From positions 1 through 46,451 of the forward strand of contig CAIFEB010000014.1 in NCBI GenBank assembly GCA_903789375.1: a DNA stretch of 46,451 nt, given 5' to 3'. This document shows positions 34,137 through 41,663 of this stretch, piece by piece. Position 1 is the first letter of the stretch, and the number at the start of each line of letters is the position of its first letter. Origin of the DNA: an uncultured Eggerthellaceae bacterium. GTDB taxonomy: Bacteria; Actinomycetota; Coriobacteriia; Coriobacteriales; Eggerthellaceae. The translations under genes were made by a program, and so were the position numbers. The notes beneath the pieces were generated by a model. The model ran no database searches. It was not told the DNA's origin and saw nothing but the letters and a program-made list of their open reading frames with translations.

Positions 34137-34786
34137 TCCAGGCCTCCTTCGTTGTCGGTGGAAGCAGCCCAGCCATCAGGCACTTCGGCCACAGCTTCGC
34201 CGTGGCACTGGGTGCAGATGAGGACGGACTGACGATGCATCTTGTGACAGTCGCCGCAGTTGACGTAGCCGTGCTGCGAGAAGTCATGCGGGTTGAGCGC
34301 CATGTCGGAGGTCTTGTTCTTCAGCTCGTCGAGCGTAGTCACGTCGTGGCAGCCGCTGCGCAGGCAGAACTGCTCGTTCGGGATGACATCGCTGTAGTCG
34401 ATGAGCTGGCCGTCCTTCTCCTCGTAGAGCATCTGGGTGGCGTCGTCGTAGTAGTAGTCGCCCGACATCCACTTGGTCGCCTCGCTGACCTGCTCGTTCA
34501 GCGTCGGCACGTGGCAATCGAGGCACTCCTCGCCGCTCTGCGCGTGAACTGTCACGCCAAGGGTCGGGTCGTTGGACGACAGCGTCTCAACCGTGTAGTC
34601 CATCGGCGTGTGGCAAATCGCGTTGCAGAATCCCGGCGTGTTGTGCCAGGCGTTGAACCCGATGCCCAGAACGACGATGACGACGATCACGATGCCCCAG
34701 ACAATCGGCGCCTTCTTCCTTTTCTTCTTGGGTTCTGTCTCCTGCGCGGGGGCAGGGCCGGACGTGCCGACGTCTTTGTCTGCCAT
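34133..34786 (-). CDS. Membrane-anchored pentahaem c-type cytochrome
   Basis: The 217-residue protein has a Lys-rich cytoplasmic start, one N-terminal membrane helix (about 28-46) and an exported domain with five haem-binding motifs. They are CNAICH (C54-H59, CX3CH), CLDCH (C88-H92), CLRSGCH (C141-H147, CX4CH), CGDCH (C177-H181) and CTQCH (C191-H195). This is a NrfH/NapC-like quinol-oxidising layout that would move electrons from menaquinol to the flavoprotein encoded immediately downstream. Two of the five motifs are non-canonical. The ATG at 34786 has GAAAGGGG upstream. It is the first gene of the pair. Confidence 0.88.
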   Translation of the reverse strand: MADKDVGTSGPAPAQETEPKKKRKKAPIVWGIVIVVIVVLGIGFNAWHNTPGFCNAICHTPMDYTVETLSSNDPTLGVTVHAQSGEECLDCHVPTLNEQVSEATKWMSGDYYYDDATQMLYEEKDGQLIDYSDVIPNEQFCLRSGCHDVTTLDELKNKTSDMALNPHDFSQHGYVNCGDCHKMHRQSVLICTQCHGEAVAEVPDGWAASTDNEGGLE

Positions 34787-35302
34787 AGTGTTCCCCTTTC
34801 GTTACGAACTTGTACCCAAATGAAGAATGCCCCTACAATCATTCTCCATAGGCTGTCCACAAGTATAGACGCTCCCATTGTGGTGCATAGCGCACAGAGG
34901 GCGAATATTTGCCCCTTTTCATACGGTTTTAATGAGCTGGGGAGTCTATATAGCCAGTTCAGTTAAATATTTAATTGAGTATAAATACGTGTGAGCGCGC
35001 ATGCCGCGACCGCGGGCGCGGCTTCCGGACAGCAGTGGGGCAGGATAGAGGTTTCTGCTAGAGTCGAAGAGAACAAACGCGCGGAGCGCGCAAAGCAACA
35101 CGATGGTGACAAAAGTTAGCCGAAGGGCGCGATTGCTAGACGGCGCATTCAAGGCGGTGGGCCCGAAAGCCGAATGCCTCGGCAGAACGCGCGGCTCTCG
35201 GCGCGGGTTGATTGGGGCGTTGGCGGCATTGGTGCCTTACGCGGCGCGTTCAGAGGCTCGTGCAGAGCAGGGTTTGGGATTCGAAAGGGGAAGCGGGAAG
35301 CC
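34787..35302. promoter_or_regulatory. AT-rich promoter region of the cytochrome/flavoprotein operon
   Basis: The first 200 bases of this 516-base divergent spacer are the most AT-rich in the window. On the minus strand TTAAAT and TATATA are spaced 16 bases apart (about 34946-34973), a plausible -35/-10, and TATACT lies nearer the gene at about 34862-34867. TTAAATATTTAA at 34963-34974 is a perfect 12-bp palindrome. The remaining 280 bases toward the next gene show no clear element. Confidence 0.5.
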
Positions 35303-36100
35303 ATGGCGCAGCGTGATGAGGCGAATGGGCGGAATCGACAGGCCGATGCAGTCGAGGCTGACGTATCGGCGGAGATGCAGGTGACGGACGATGCGGCGTC
35401 TTCCGGCGCTGATGTTAACGGCGACCCCGATGCTCCCGACGCCCCGGCTCCGCTCGGCGCGCGCTGCGGGGTGTGCCCCCATGCGTGCGTGCTCGCGCCG
35501 CGGGAGTTCGGCGCCTGCGGCGTGCGGCGCAACGTCGGCGGCCGCATCGTGTGCGACAACTACGGCAAGCTCGTCACCATCCAGCCGAAAACCCTTGGCG
35601 ACCTGGGTTTTTCCCAATGGCGCGAAGGGGAGCGCCTGCAGCCGGACACGAGTATGCTCTCCATCGAGGCGTACGGCGTGCCCTTCGACCCGAAGCGTCC
35701 CTGCGCCTTCCCGCCCGACGCGGCGCATACGGCGTGGCCCGAGTTCGAGGAGTTCCCGCCCATCGAGTCGATGCCGTTCGCGCAGCGGCTCGCGCAGGCG
35801 GGGCGCGTTGAAGGCGTCGTCTTCGCCGGCCCCGAGCCGCTCTACTCCTTCGAGTACGTGCTCGAGTGCCTGCGGCTCGCGCGGTCGTTCGGCCTGGCCA
35901 GCGCCCTGGTGACGACGGGGTACGTGACCGAGCGCGTGCTGCGTCAGGTGCTGCCGTATCTCGACGCCGTGCTCGTGCGCACCGCGCCGGACGCGGGCGC
36001 CTACGAGGCGTGCGGGACGGACTATTCCGCCGTGGAGCGCACGATCGAGCTTCTGTACGCGGACGGATCCTGCACCGTGGATGTCCAGGAGCTCGCATAG
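35303..36100 (+). CDS. Degenerate AmrS-like radical SAM protein without the SAM cluster motif
   Basis: The 265-residue product aligns by eye with pyruvate-formate-lyase-activating-like radical SAM proteins of the AmmeMemoRadiSam type. It keeps their N-terminal cysteine region (CGVCPHAC at 55-62, ACGVRRN near 74) and later motifs (FAGPEPLYSFEYVLECLRLAR, ALVTTGYVTERVL, LDAVLVRTAP). Where CX3CX2C should follow the SI(G) strand, the sequence reads SIEAYGVPFDPKRP with no such cysteines, and the protein stops about 70-90 residues early. It is therefore either a pseudogene or a repurposed non-enzymatic relative. The start is ATG 35303 with GGGAAG upstream; an acidic, Ala-rich tail of 50 residues precedes the domain. 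Confidence 0.6.
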   Translation: MAQRDEANGRNRQADAVEADVSAEMQVTDDAASSGADVNGDPDAPDAPAPLGARCGVCPHACVLAPREFGACGVRRNVGGRIVCDNYGKLVTIQPKTLGDLGFSQWREGERLQPDTSMLSIEAYGVPFDPKRPCAFPPDAAHTAWPEFEEFPPIESMPFAQRLAQAGRVEGVVFAGPEPLYSFEYVLECLRLARSFGLASALVTTGYVTERVLRQVLPYLDAVLVRTAPDAGAYEACGTDYSAVERTIELLYADGSCTVDVQELA

Positions 36101-36457
36101 GCGCAGATCAGCACACTGACGCAAGCGCGCCTGCGTCGCGGTGCGGCACCGAGCCCAAAGCCGGATTGGACCCAGGCGGCACGCCTGAAGCTGCGGTGCA
36201 TCACCGGGCACGCTCTCGCGCGCCGCGCCCCGAAAGCGGCGGTGCGTCAGGGGGCACACTGCCGAACGCCGCGCCCGGGCACGCTCTCGTACGCCGCCCA
36301 CCCCTGCGCACCTTCTGAAGCGCACTCGCGCCGCGTCCCCTTCTCAAACGCAGAACAGCCGCCTGGCGGAGGAAAGGGCCAGGCGGCTGTGAGGGGATTG
36401 CGCGCGGACCGCCGGAGAGAAAGCGGTGCGCGGTGGGTTGACCTTAGGTGCGGCGGG
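36101..36457. other. Convergent spacer with degenerate repeats and a terminator
   Basis: The spacer shows no gene. CCGGGCACGCTCTCG occurs at 36204-36218 and 36275-36289 within a degenerate, roughly 45-base periodic stretch (36190-36300), and a terminator-like hairpin follows at 36355-36390. Confidence 0.6.
36355..36390 (-). terminator. Hairpin terminator downstream of hcp
   Basis: Perfect 13-bp arms (36355-36367 ACAGCCGCCTGGC, 36378-36390) with a 10-base loop lie 68 bases past the hcp stop. The minus-strand T tract (TTCTGCGTTT) is weak. Confidence 0.65.
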
Positions 36458-38047
36458 TTAGCCCAGGATCTTCTTCAGGTCCTCTTCGGGCGTGCTCGTC
36501 GGGGTGATCTGGTACTGCTCGACCAGGAAGTTCAGGACGTTCGGCGAGATGAACGCCGGCAGCGTCGGGCCGAGGTAGATGTTCTTGATGCCGAGCGACA
36601 GCAGCGTCAGCAGGATGCAGACGGCCTTCTGCTCGTACCAGGACAGCACCATGGTGAGCGGCAGGTCGTTCACGCCGCAGTCGAAGGCGTTGGCAAGCGC
36701 GACCGCGATCTGGATGGCGCTGTACGCGTCGTTGCACTGACCCACGTCGAGCAGGCGCGGCAGGCCCGCCACGGTGCCGAGGTCCAGGTCGTTGAAGCGG
36801 TACTTGCCGCAGGCCAGCGTCAGGATGACGGAGTCAGCGGGCGTCTGCTTGACGAACTCGGTGTAGTAGTTGCGCCCCTTGCGCGCACCGTCGCAGCCGC
36901 CGACCAGGAAGAAGTGCTTGATCTGGCCGCTCTTGACGGCGTCGATGATCTGCGGGGCAACCGACAGCACCGTGCCCTGGCCGAAGCCGACCGTCGTGTG
37001 GTCGCCACCGTTGATGCCGGTGAAGTGACGGTCCTCGGGATAGCCGCCCAGCTCGATGGCGCGGTCGATGACGGCGGAGAAGTCCTTCTCGCCGTTGACC
37101 TCGTCGATGTGCGGGGTGTCGGGGAAGGCGACCTCGCCGGTGGTGAACACGCGGTCAGCGTACGAGGCCTTCGGCGGCATCAGGCAGTTGGTGGTGAACA
37201 GGATGGGCGCGGGCAGCTCGGCGAACTCCTTCTGCTGGTTCTGCCACGCGGTGCCGAAGTTGCCCTTCAGGTTGGCGAACTTCTTCAGCTCGGGGTATGC
37301 ATGGCCCGGCAGCATCTCGCCGTGGGTGTACACGTTGACGCCGCGCTTTGCGGCCTGCTCGAGCAGCATCTTCATGTCGCGCAGGTCATGGCCGGTCACG
37401 ACGATGAACGGGCCCTTCTCCACGTTGAAGGTGACCTCGGTGGGCTCGGGCGTGCCGAACGTGCCGGTGTTGGCGGCGTCGAGCAGGCCCATGCAGGTCA
37501 GGTTGTGCTCGCCCACGCCCAGAACGAGCGGCAGCAGCGAGTCCATGGAGCCGGGCTCGGCGAGCGCGGCCAGGGCGGTGCGGAAGAAGCCGTTCACGCC
37601 GGCATCGGTCTTGCCCAGGACGCGGGCGTGGCTCGCGTAGGCGGCCATGCCGCGGATGCCGAACAGGATGAGGGACTTGAGCGAGCGAATGTCCTCGTCA
37701 GCGGTCCAGATCTGCGTGGTGTCGTAGTCCGGGGCGGCGTCGATCGCAGCAGCGGCGGCGATGCGCTCCTTCTCGGCGCGGACGCGCGCAGTCAGCTGCT
37801 CGGTACGCGCCTGCTCGAAGCTCACGTTGGTGACGGTGGTGAACAGGCCGTCGATGATGAGCTGGTCGGTGGTGTCGGTCACGGCCTGGGGCGCCTTCTC
37901 GGCGGTGGCGGCCAGCCCGATGAGGGCGCCGGTCAGCTCGTCCTGGTCGGTCGCGACCGCGGCGCTCTTGCCGCAGACGCCCGCGCGGGTGCATCCGGTG
38001 CAGCCGGCGGTTTGCTCGCATTGGAAGCAGAACATAGGGGTTTCCAT
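36458..38047 (-). CDS. hcp: Hydroxylamine reductase (hybrid cluster protein)
   Basis: Hcp is a cytosolic Fe-S protein that detoxifies reactive nitrogen species, reducing NO or hydroxylamine. The 529-residue length and the N-terminal cysteine spacing C7-X2-C10-X8-C19-X5-C25 fit the class I (Desulfovibrio-type) protein with a [4Fe-4S] cluster. Hybrid-cluster ligand regions are visible in VVTGHDLRDMK, TTNCLMPP, GGCDGARKGRNYYTEF and LACGKYRF. The ATG at 38047 has AAAGGAGAG upstream. It follows a ferredoxin-like gene on the same strand after 168 bases and is probably expressed from the same predicted Fnr-type promoter near 39053. Confidence 0.96.
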   Translation of the reverse strand: METPMFCFQCEQTAGCTGCTRAGVCGKSAAVATDQDELTGALIGLAATAEKAPQAVTDTTDQLIIDGLFTTVTNVSFEQARTEQLTARVRAEKERIAAAAAIDAAPDYDTTQIWTADEDIRSLKSLILFGIRGMAAYASHARVLGKTDAGVNGFFRTALAALAEPGSMDSLLPLVLGVGEHNLTCMGLLDAANTGTFGTPEPTEVTFNVEKGPFIVVTGHDLRDMKMLLEQAAKRGVNVYTHGEMLPGHAYPELKKFANLKGNFGTAWQNQQKEFAELPAPILFTTNCLMPPKASYADRVFTTGEVAFPDTPHIDEVNGEKDFSAVIDRAIELGGYPEDRHFTGINGGDHTTVGFGQGTVLSVAPQIIDAVKSGQIKHFFLVGGCDGARKGRNYYTEFVKQTPADSVILTLACGKYRFNDLDLGTVAGLPRLLDVGQCNDAYSAIQIAVALANAFDCGVNDLPLTMVLSWYEQKAVCILLTLLSLGIKNIYLGPTLPAFISPNVLNFLVEQYQITPTSTPEEDLKKILG

Positions 38048-38122
38048 TCTTCTCTCTCCTTTGGTCCGATGGTGCTCTGACGTGGCTTTTATTGTGATGG
38101 GTGGAAATGGCGATGGGGTGGA

Positions 38123-38215
38123 GGCGCAGCGGGTGGGTTTGGAACGCTGCGCCGGGTGGTTCGGAAAAACGCTCGGGGTGGGTTCGAAAGCGTTCGGGGT
38201 TGCGCGCGGTGGGGG
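38123..38215 (-). repeat. Degenerate ~23-bp tandem repeats and hairpin between the ferredoxin-like gene and hcp
   Basis: GGCGCAGCG (38123-38131)/CGCTGCGCC (38145-38153) forms a 9-bp stem, and variants of GGGTGGGTTyGGAAnGCG recur about every 23 bases up to 38210. The stem could lower or shape read-through into hcp. Confidence 0.55.
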
Positions 38216-38989
38216 TTAGTCCAGGATGCGGCCGTCCAGCGAGAACGTGACGACCTGCCAGGGGATGAACTTGCCGCTCATCTGCAGCGCGCGCTTTGCC
38301 ATCTGCTCGAGGCCGCCGCAGCACGGCACCTCCATGCGCGTGATGGTGACCGACTTGATGTCGTTGGTCGCGATGATCTCGGCCAACTTCTCGGAGTAAT
38401 CGGTGCCGTCGAGCTTGGGGCAGCCGATGACGACCGTGCGGTTGCGGATGAAGTCGTGGTGGAAGTTGCCGTAGGCGTACGAGCAGCAGTCGGCGGCGAT
38501 GAGCAGGTTCGCTCCGTCGAAGTACGGCGCGCGGGTCGGGGCGAGCTTGATCTGCACCGGCCAGTTCTCGAGCTGCGACTCGGCGGTCACCGTGGCGACG
38601 GGCGCTTCGGCTGCGGCTTCGGCGACACTTCCGTCGAACGCTGCCGGCTCGGCGGCGCGGTGCTCGATGGTGCGCATGCGGCTTCCCGGGCAGCCGGTGT
38701 GCTGCTCGGCGAAGACGGGCTCGGATGCGCTGGTCTGGTTGGTCATGCTCTTCTCCTTCTTGGCGTTGGCGACGGCGACGGGGTCGTAGGCTGCGGCCTC
38801 GCGCTTGGTGAACGTGATGGCGTCGGCAGGGCACGCGGGCAGGCAGTCGCCCAGGCCGTCGCAGAAGTCGTCGCGCATGAGGCGCGCCTTCCCGTCAACG
38901 AGCGCGATGGCTCCCTCGTGGCATGCGTTGACGCACAGCCCGCATCCTGTGCACTTCTCCTCGTCAATGTTGATGACGGTGCGAATCAT
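38216..38989 (-). CDS. Ferredoxin-like two-cluster protein associated with Hcp
   Basis: The 257-residue protein starts with two ferredoxin-type motifs, CTGCGLCVNACHEGA (about 13-27) and CDGLGDCLPACPADA (about 43-57), the second with spacing widened between its first two cysteines. An Ala/Glu-rich linker (80-140) leads to a C-terminal domain with ADCCSYAYGNFHHDF, VIGCPKLDG and VPCCGGLEQMAKRAL. Proteins of this kind accompany hcp in anaerobes and are thought to deliver electrons to it. The ATG at 38989 lies 57 bases downstream of the predicted transcription start. It is the first gene of the hcp operon and divergent from the Crp/Fnr gene. Confidence 0.85.
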   Translation of the reverse strand: MIRTVINIDEEKCTGCGLCVNACHEGAIALVDGKARLMRDDFCDGLGDCLPACPADAITFTKREAAAYDPVAVANAKKEKSMTNQTSASEPVFAEQHTGCPGSRMRTIEHRAAEPAAFDGSVAEAAAEAPVATVTAESQLENWPVQIKLAPTRAPYFDGANLLIAADCCSYAYGNFHHDFIRNRTVVIGCPKLDGTDYSEKLAEIIATNDIKSVTITRMEVPCCGGLEQMAKRALQMSGKFIPWQVVTFSLDGRILD

Positions 38990-39052
38990 GTACTGCTTCT
39001 CTCTCTTCGTTCGTGCCCGTGAATCTTGTTTTCTCTCTGTCGAACGAATCAG

Positions 39053-39095
39053 ATTCTAAAGAGCGCGGATTTGGGAGTATGTTGTAGCTACAACA
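39053..39095 (-). promoter_or_regulatory. Predicted class II Crp/Fnr-type promoter of the hcp operon
   Basis: TGTTGTAGCTACAACA (39080-39095) is a perfect 16-bp palindrome. On the minus strand it is followed after exactly 21 bases by TAGAAT (39058-39053). If TAGAAT occupies -12 to -7, the palindrome centre falls at -41.5, the standard position for a Crp/Fnr-family activator overlapping the -35. No comparable -10 is placed for the other direction. The regulator gene starts 90 bases to the right. Confidence 0.7.
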
Positions 39096-39185
39096 CATGC
39101 GAAATCATTTTTTTCTCGGGTGCGCAAGCCGAATGTCACGCGGTGGTGGGCCGCGGAGCTGGGGTGATGCGGGTAAGGAGAAGCG

Positions 39186-39869
39186 ATGGCCCAAGTGAAG
39201 ATCGACGATGCGTTTTTGGCGACGACCAAGATTTTCTCGGGGACAGAGCCGAACGAGGTGATGGCGATGCGCGGCTGCCTGGGGGCGTACGCGCGCCATT
39301 TCGACAAGGGCACCTATATATATAGAACGGGCGACAGCGTGTCGTCGCTCGGTCTGGTGCTGCGCGGCGGCGTGAACGTCGAAACCGTTGACGCGTGGGG
39401 CAACACCAACCTGCTTTCGCACGTGGGCGCAGGCCAGGTGTTCGCCGAGACTTACGCCGCCGTGCCCGACGTGCCGCTTCTGTGCGACGTGCTTGCGGTC
39501 GAGGCGACGGACATCCTGTTCCTCAACGTCGCGCGCGTGCTCACCACCTGCTCGAGCAACTGCACGCACCATCAGCGCGTGGTGGTCAACCTCATGCAGA
39601 TCTTCGCGCGCAAGAACCTCGAGCTGTCCAAGCGCGCACAGGTTGTGGCGGCCAAGACCATCCGGGGCAAGGTGCTCGCGTACCTGTCCATCACCGCCAC
39701 CGACAAGGGCTCCGACGAGTTCGACATCCCGTTCAACCGCCAGCAGCTGGCCGACTACCTGGGCGTTGACCGCTCGGCGCTCTCGGCGGAGCTGTCGCGG
39801 ATGCAGCGCGAGGGCCTCATCGAAACCCATCGCAGCCACTTCGTGCTGAACAGCGACGCCGTGCTGTAG
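39186..39869 (+). CDS. Crp/Fnr-family transcriptional regulator (HcpR-like by context)
   Basis: The 227-residue regulator has a cyclic-nucleotide-binding-like effector domain (about 15-130), a dimerisation helix (VVNLMQIFARKNLELSKRA) and a C-terminal winged helix-turn-helix (FNRQQLADYLGVDRSALSAELSRMQREGLI, about 178-207). The N-terminal domain lacks the Fnr-style cysteine cluster; its cysteines (C31, C100, C121, C125) are scattered, so it may sense haem-bound NO or another signal. The ATG at 39186 has AAGGAGAAG upstream. It is divergent from the hcp operon, the typical arrangement for the HcpR regulators of hcp. Family membership is clear, while the signal and target are inference. Confidence 0.9.
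   Translation: MAQVKIDDAFLATTKIFSGTEPNEVMAMRGCLGAYARHFDKGTYIYRTGDSVSSLGLVLRGGVNVETVDAWGNTNLLSHVGAGQVFAETYAAVPDVPLLCDVLAVEATDILFLNVARVLTTCSSNCTHHQRVVVNLMQIFARKNLELSKRAQVVAAKTIRGKVLAYLSITATDKGSDEFDIPFNRQQLADYLGVDRSALSAELSRMQREGLIETHRSHFVLNSDAVL
39314..39325. repeat. CTATATATATAG palindrome inside the regulator gene
   Basis: A perfect 12-bp AT palindrome interrupts the GC-rich coding sequence, using the rare codon ATA for Ile in TYIYRTG. It may be chance, a rare-codon cluster, or an internal promoter-like element. Confidence 0.4.
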
Positions 39870-39920
39870 GGTTTCCGTCCGCTGCCGGGCCGCGCTGCAG
39901 GGACTCCCGTCCGCTGCCGG
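39869..39920 (+). repeat. Direct repeat after the Crp/Fnr gene
   Basis: TCCGTCCGCTGCCGG-type sequence occurs at about 39873-39888 and 39905-39920, separated by 32 bases. A related TTTCCGTCCGCCGC lies after purC at about 3973. Confidence 0.6.
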
Positions 39921-39998
39921 AAATTCACTTGCTCGAAACATCGCAGGTCGGGCCGCTCCTTTAGGATGGTTTCCGTCAGTGGGGAGAAGGGGCTCATC

Positions 39999-41450
39999 AT
40001 GGACGGATTCATCCAGGCGTTTTCCGCCGGTGTCGACGCGGTCGACAGTTTCGTATGGGGTTGGGCGATGATCGTGCTGCTTTTAGGCACGCATTTGTAC
40101 ACCACCGTGCGCACGCGGTTCATCCAGCGCAAGATCGGCACGGCCATCAAGCTTTCGGTGTCGCAGCAGGACAGCGACTCGGCGGGCGACGTCTCGCAGT
40201 TCGGCGCGCTGACCACGGCGCTCGCCGCCACCATCGGCACCGGCAACATCGTCGGCGTGGCGACAGGCCTTCTGTTCGGCGGCCCGGGCGCCATCTTCTG
40301 GATGTGGATCACCGGCGTCTTCGGCATCGCCACCAAGTACTCCGAAACCTATATATCGGTGAAGTACCGTGTGAAGGACGAGAACGGCGAGATGCTCGGC
40401 GGCGCCATGTACGCGCTGCAGCGCGGCTTCAAGCACAAGAAGCTCGGACGCGTGCTGGCCATTCTGTTCGCCCTGTTCACGTTCATCGCGTCGTTCGGCA
40501 TCGGCGCGTCGGTGCAGTCCAACTCGCTCGCCGGCGTCGTGACCGCCTACATCCCCGACCTGTCGGGCGAGACGCTCGCCGGCGCGAACGCCCTCATCGG
40601 GGCGCTGCTCGTCGTGCTCGTCGGCGTCGTCATCATGGGCGGCATCCAGTCGATCACGCGCGTGACGGAAAAGCTCGTGCCGCTCATGGCGCTGCTGTAC
40701 GCCGTCGGCTGCATCGTCATCATCTGCATGAACGGCCCGTACGTGGGCGAGGCTATCCAGCTGATCGTCACCTGCGCCTTCACCGGCCAGGCTGCGTTCG
40801 GAGGCGCCGTCGGAAGCGGCGTGGCGCTCGCTTTGCAGTACGGCTTCAAGCGCGGCCTGTTCTCCAACGAGTCGGGCCTGGGCTCCGCGCCGCTCGTCGC
40901 CGCCAGTGCCACCACGAAGAATCCGGCGCGCCAGGCGCTCGTGTCGATGACCGGTACGTTCTGGGACACGGTCATCATCTGCGCCATCACCGGCATCATG
41001 CTCGTGTCGACCATGCTGTCCGACCCGTCGATCGAGGCCGGCATCCTTGCGGGCAACATCACGGCGGCCGCGCAGCTGACCACGACGGCGTTCTCGGCCA
41101 TCCCCGTGCTCGGGCCCATCGTTCTGGCGGTCGGCATGGTGCTGTTCACGTACTCGACGATGCTCGGATGGGCGCAGTACGGCAACCGCGCCGTCATGTA
41201 CCTGTTCGGCAAGAAGGGCATCCGTCCGTATCAGGTGGCGTACCTGGTGTTCGTGTTCTGGGGCTGCATCGGCGGCGGCCAGCTGGTGTGGAACATCTCC
41301 GACATCACGAACGCCCTCATGGCGGTTCCGAACTGCATCGCGGTGCTGGGGCTGGGCGGCGTGATCGCCGCGGGCACCAGGCACTACGTGTACGACAAGA
41401 ACCTCGATGAGGTGGACGAGACGCCCATTCCGCAGGTCGGGACGAAGTAG
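39999..41450 (+). CDS. AGCS-family sodium:alanine/glycine symporter (second copy)
   Basis: This 483-residue protein is a paralogue of the symporter at 8538-9956, sharing ATIGTGNIVGVATGLLFGGPGAIFWMWITGVFGIATKY, GLFSNESGLGSAPLVAASATTKNPARQA and the C-terminal TRHYVYDKNLDE. About eleven hydrophobic helices are visible. ATG 39999 has GGGGAGAAGGGG upstream; an earlier ATG at 39966 is in frame but lacks this spacing. It probably imports alanine, glycine or a related small amino acid with sodium. It is not obviously co-transcribed with the regulator before it, from which it is 129 bases away, nor with the glycosyltransferase after it. Confidence 0.92.
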   Translation: MDGFIQAFSAGVDAVDSFVWGWAMIVLLLGTHLYTTVRTRFIQRKIGTAIKLSVSQQDSDSAGDVSQFGALTTALAATIGTGNIVGVATGLLFGGPGAIFWMWITGVFGIATKYSETYISVKYRVKDENGEMLGGAMYALQRGFKHKKLGRVLAILFALFTFIASFGIGASVQSNSLAGVVTAYIPDLSGETLAGANALIGALLVVLVGVVIMGGIQSITRVTEKLVPLMALLYAVGCIVIICMNGPYVGEAIQLIVTCAFTGQAAFGGAVGSGVALALQYGFKRGLFSNESGLGSAPLVAASATTKNPARQALVSMTGTFWDTVIICAITGIMLVSTMLSDPSIEAGILAGNITAAAQLTTTAFSAIPVLGPIVLAVGMVLFTYSTMLGWAQYGNRAVMYLFGKKGIRPYQVAYLVFVFWGCIGGGQLVWNISDITNALMAVPNCIAVLGLGGVIAAGTRHYVYDKNLDEVDETPIPQVGTK

Positions 41451-41663
41451 CGTCGCCTGTGCGGCCGCGGGCAGCCGCCGCGCCGCCACCGAAACGCCGC
41501 TTTCGCGCCGCTGCCGAACCGCCTGCCGCTGTCGTGGGCGCGTGCTTTCGGCGCGGCGCGCGGGCACGTAAGATGGGTGCAGCATCACGCAAGCCGTCAA
41601 CCGAAGTCCCGCTTCGCGCGTCCGATGCGCGGCGGGGCTTTCGTCTGCCCAACGGAGGCCCGC

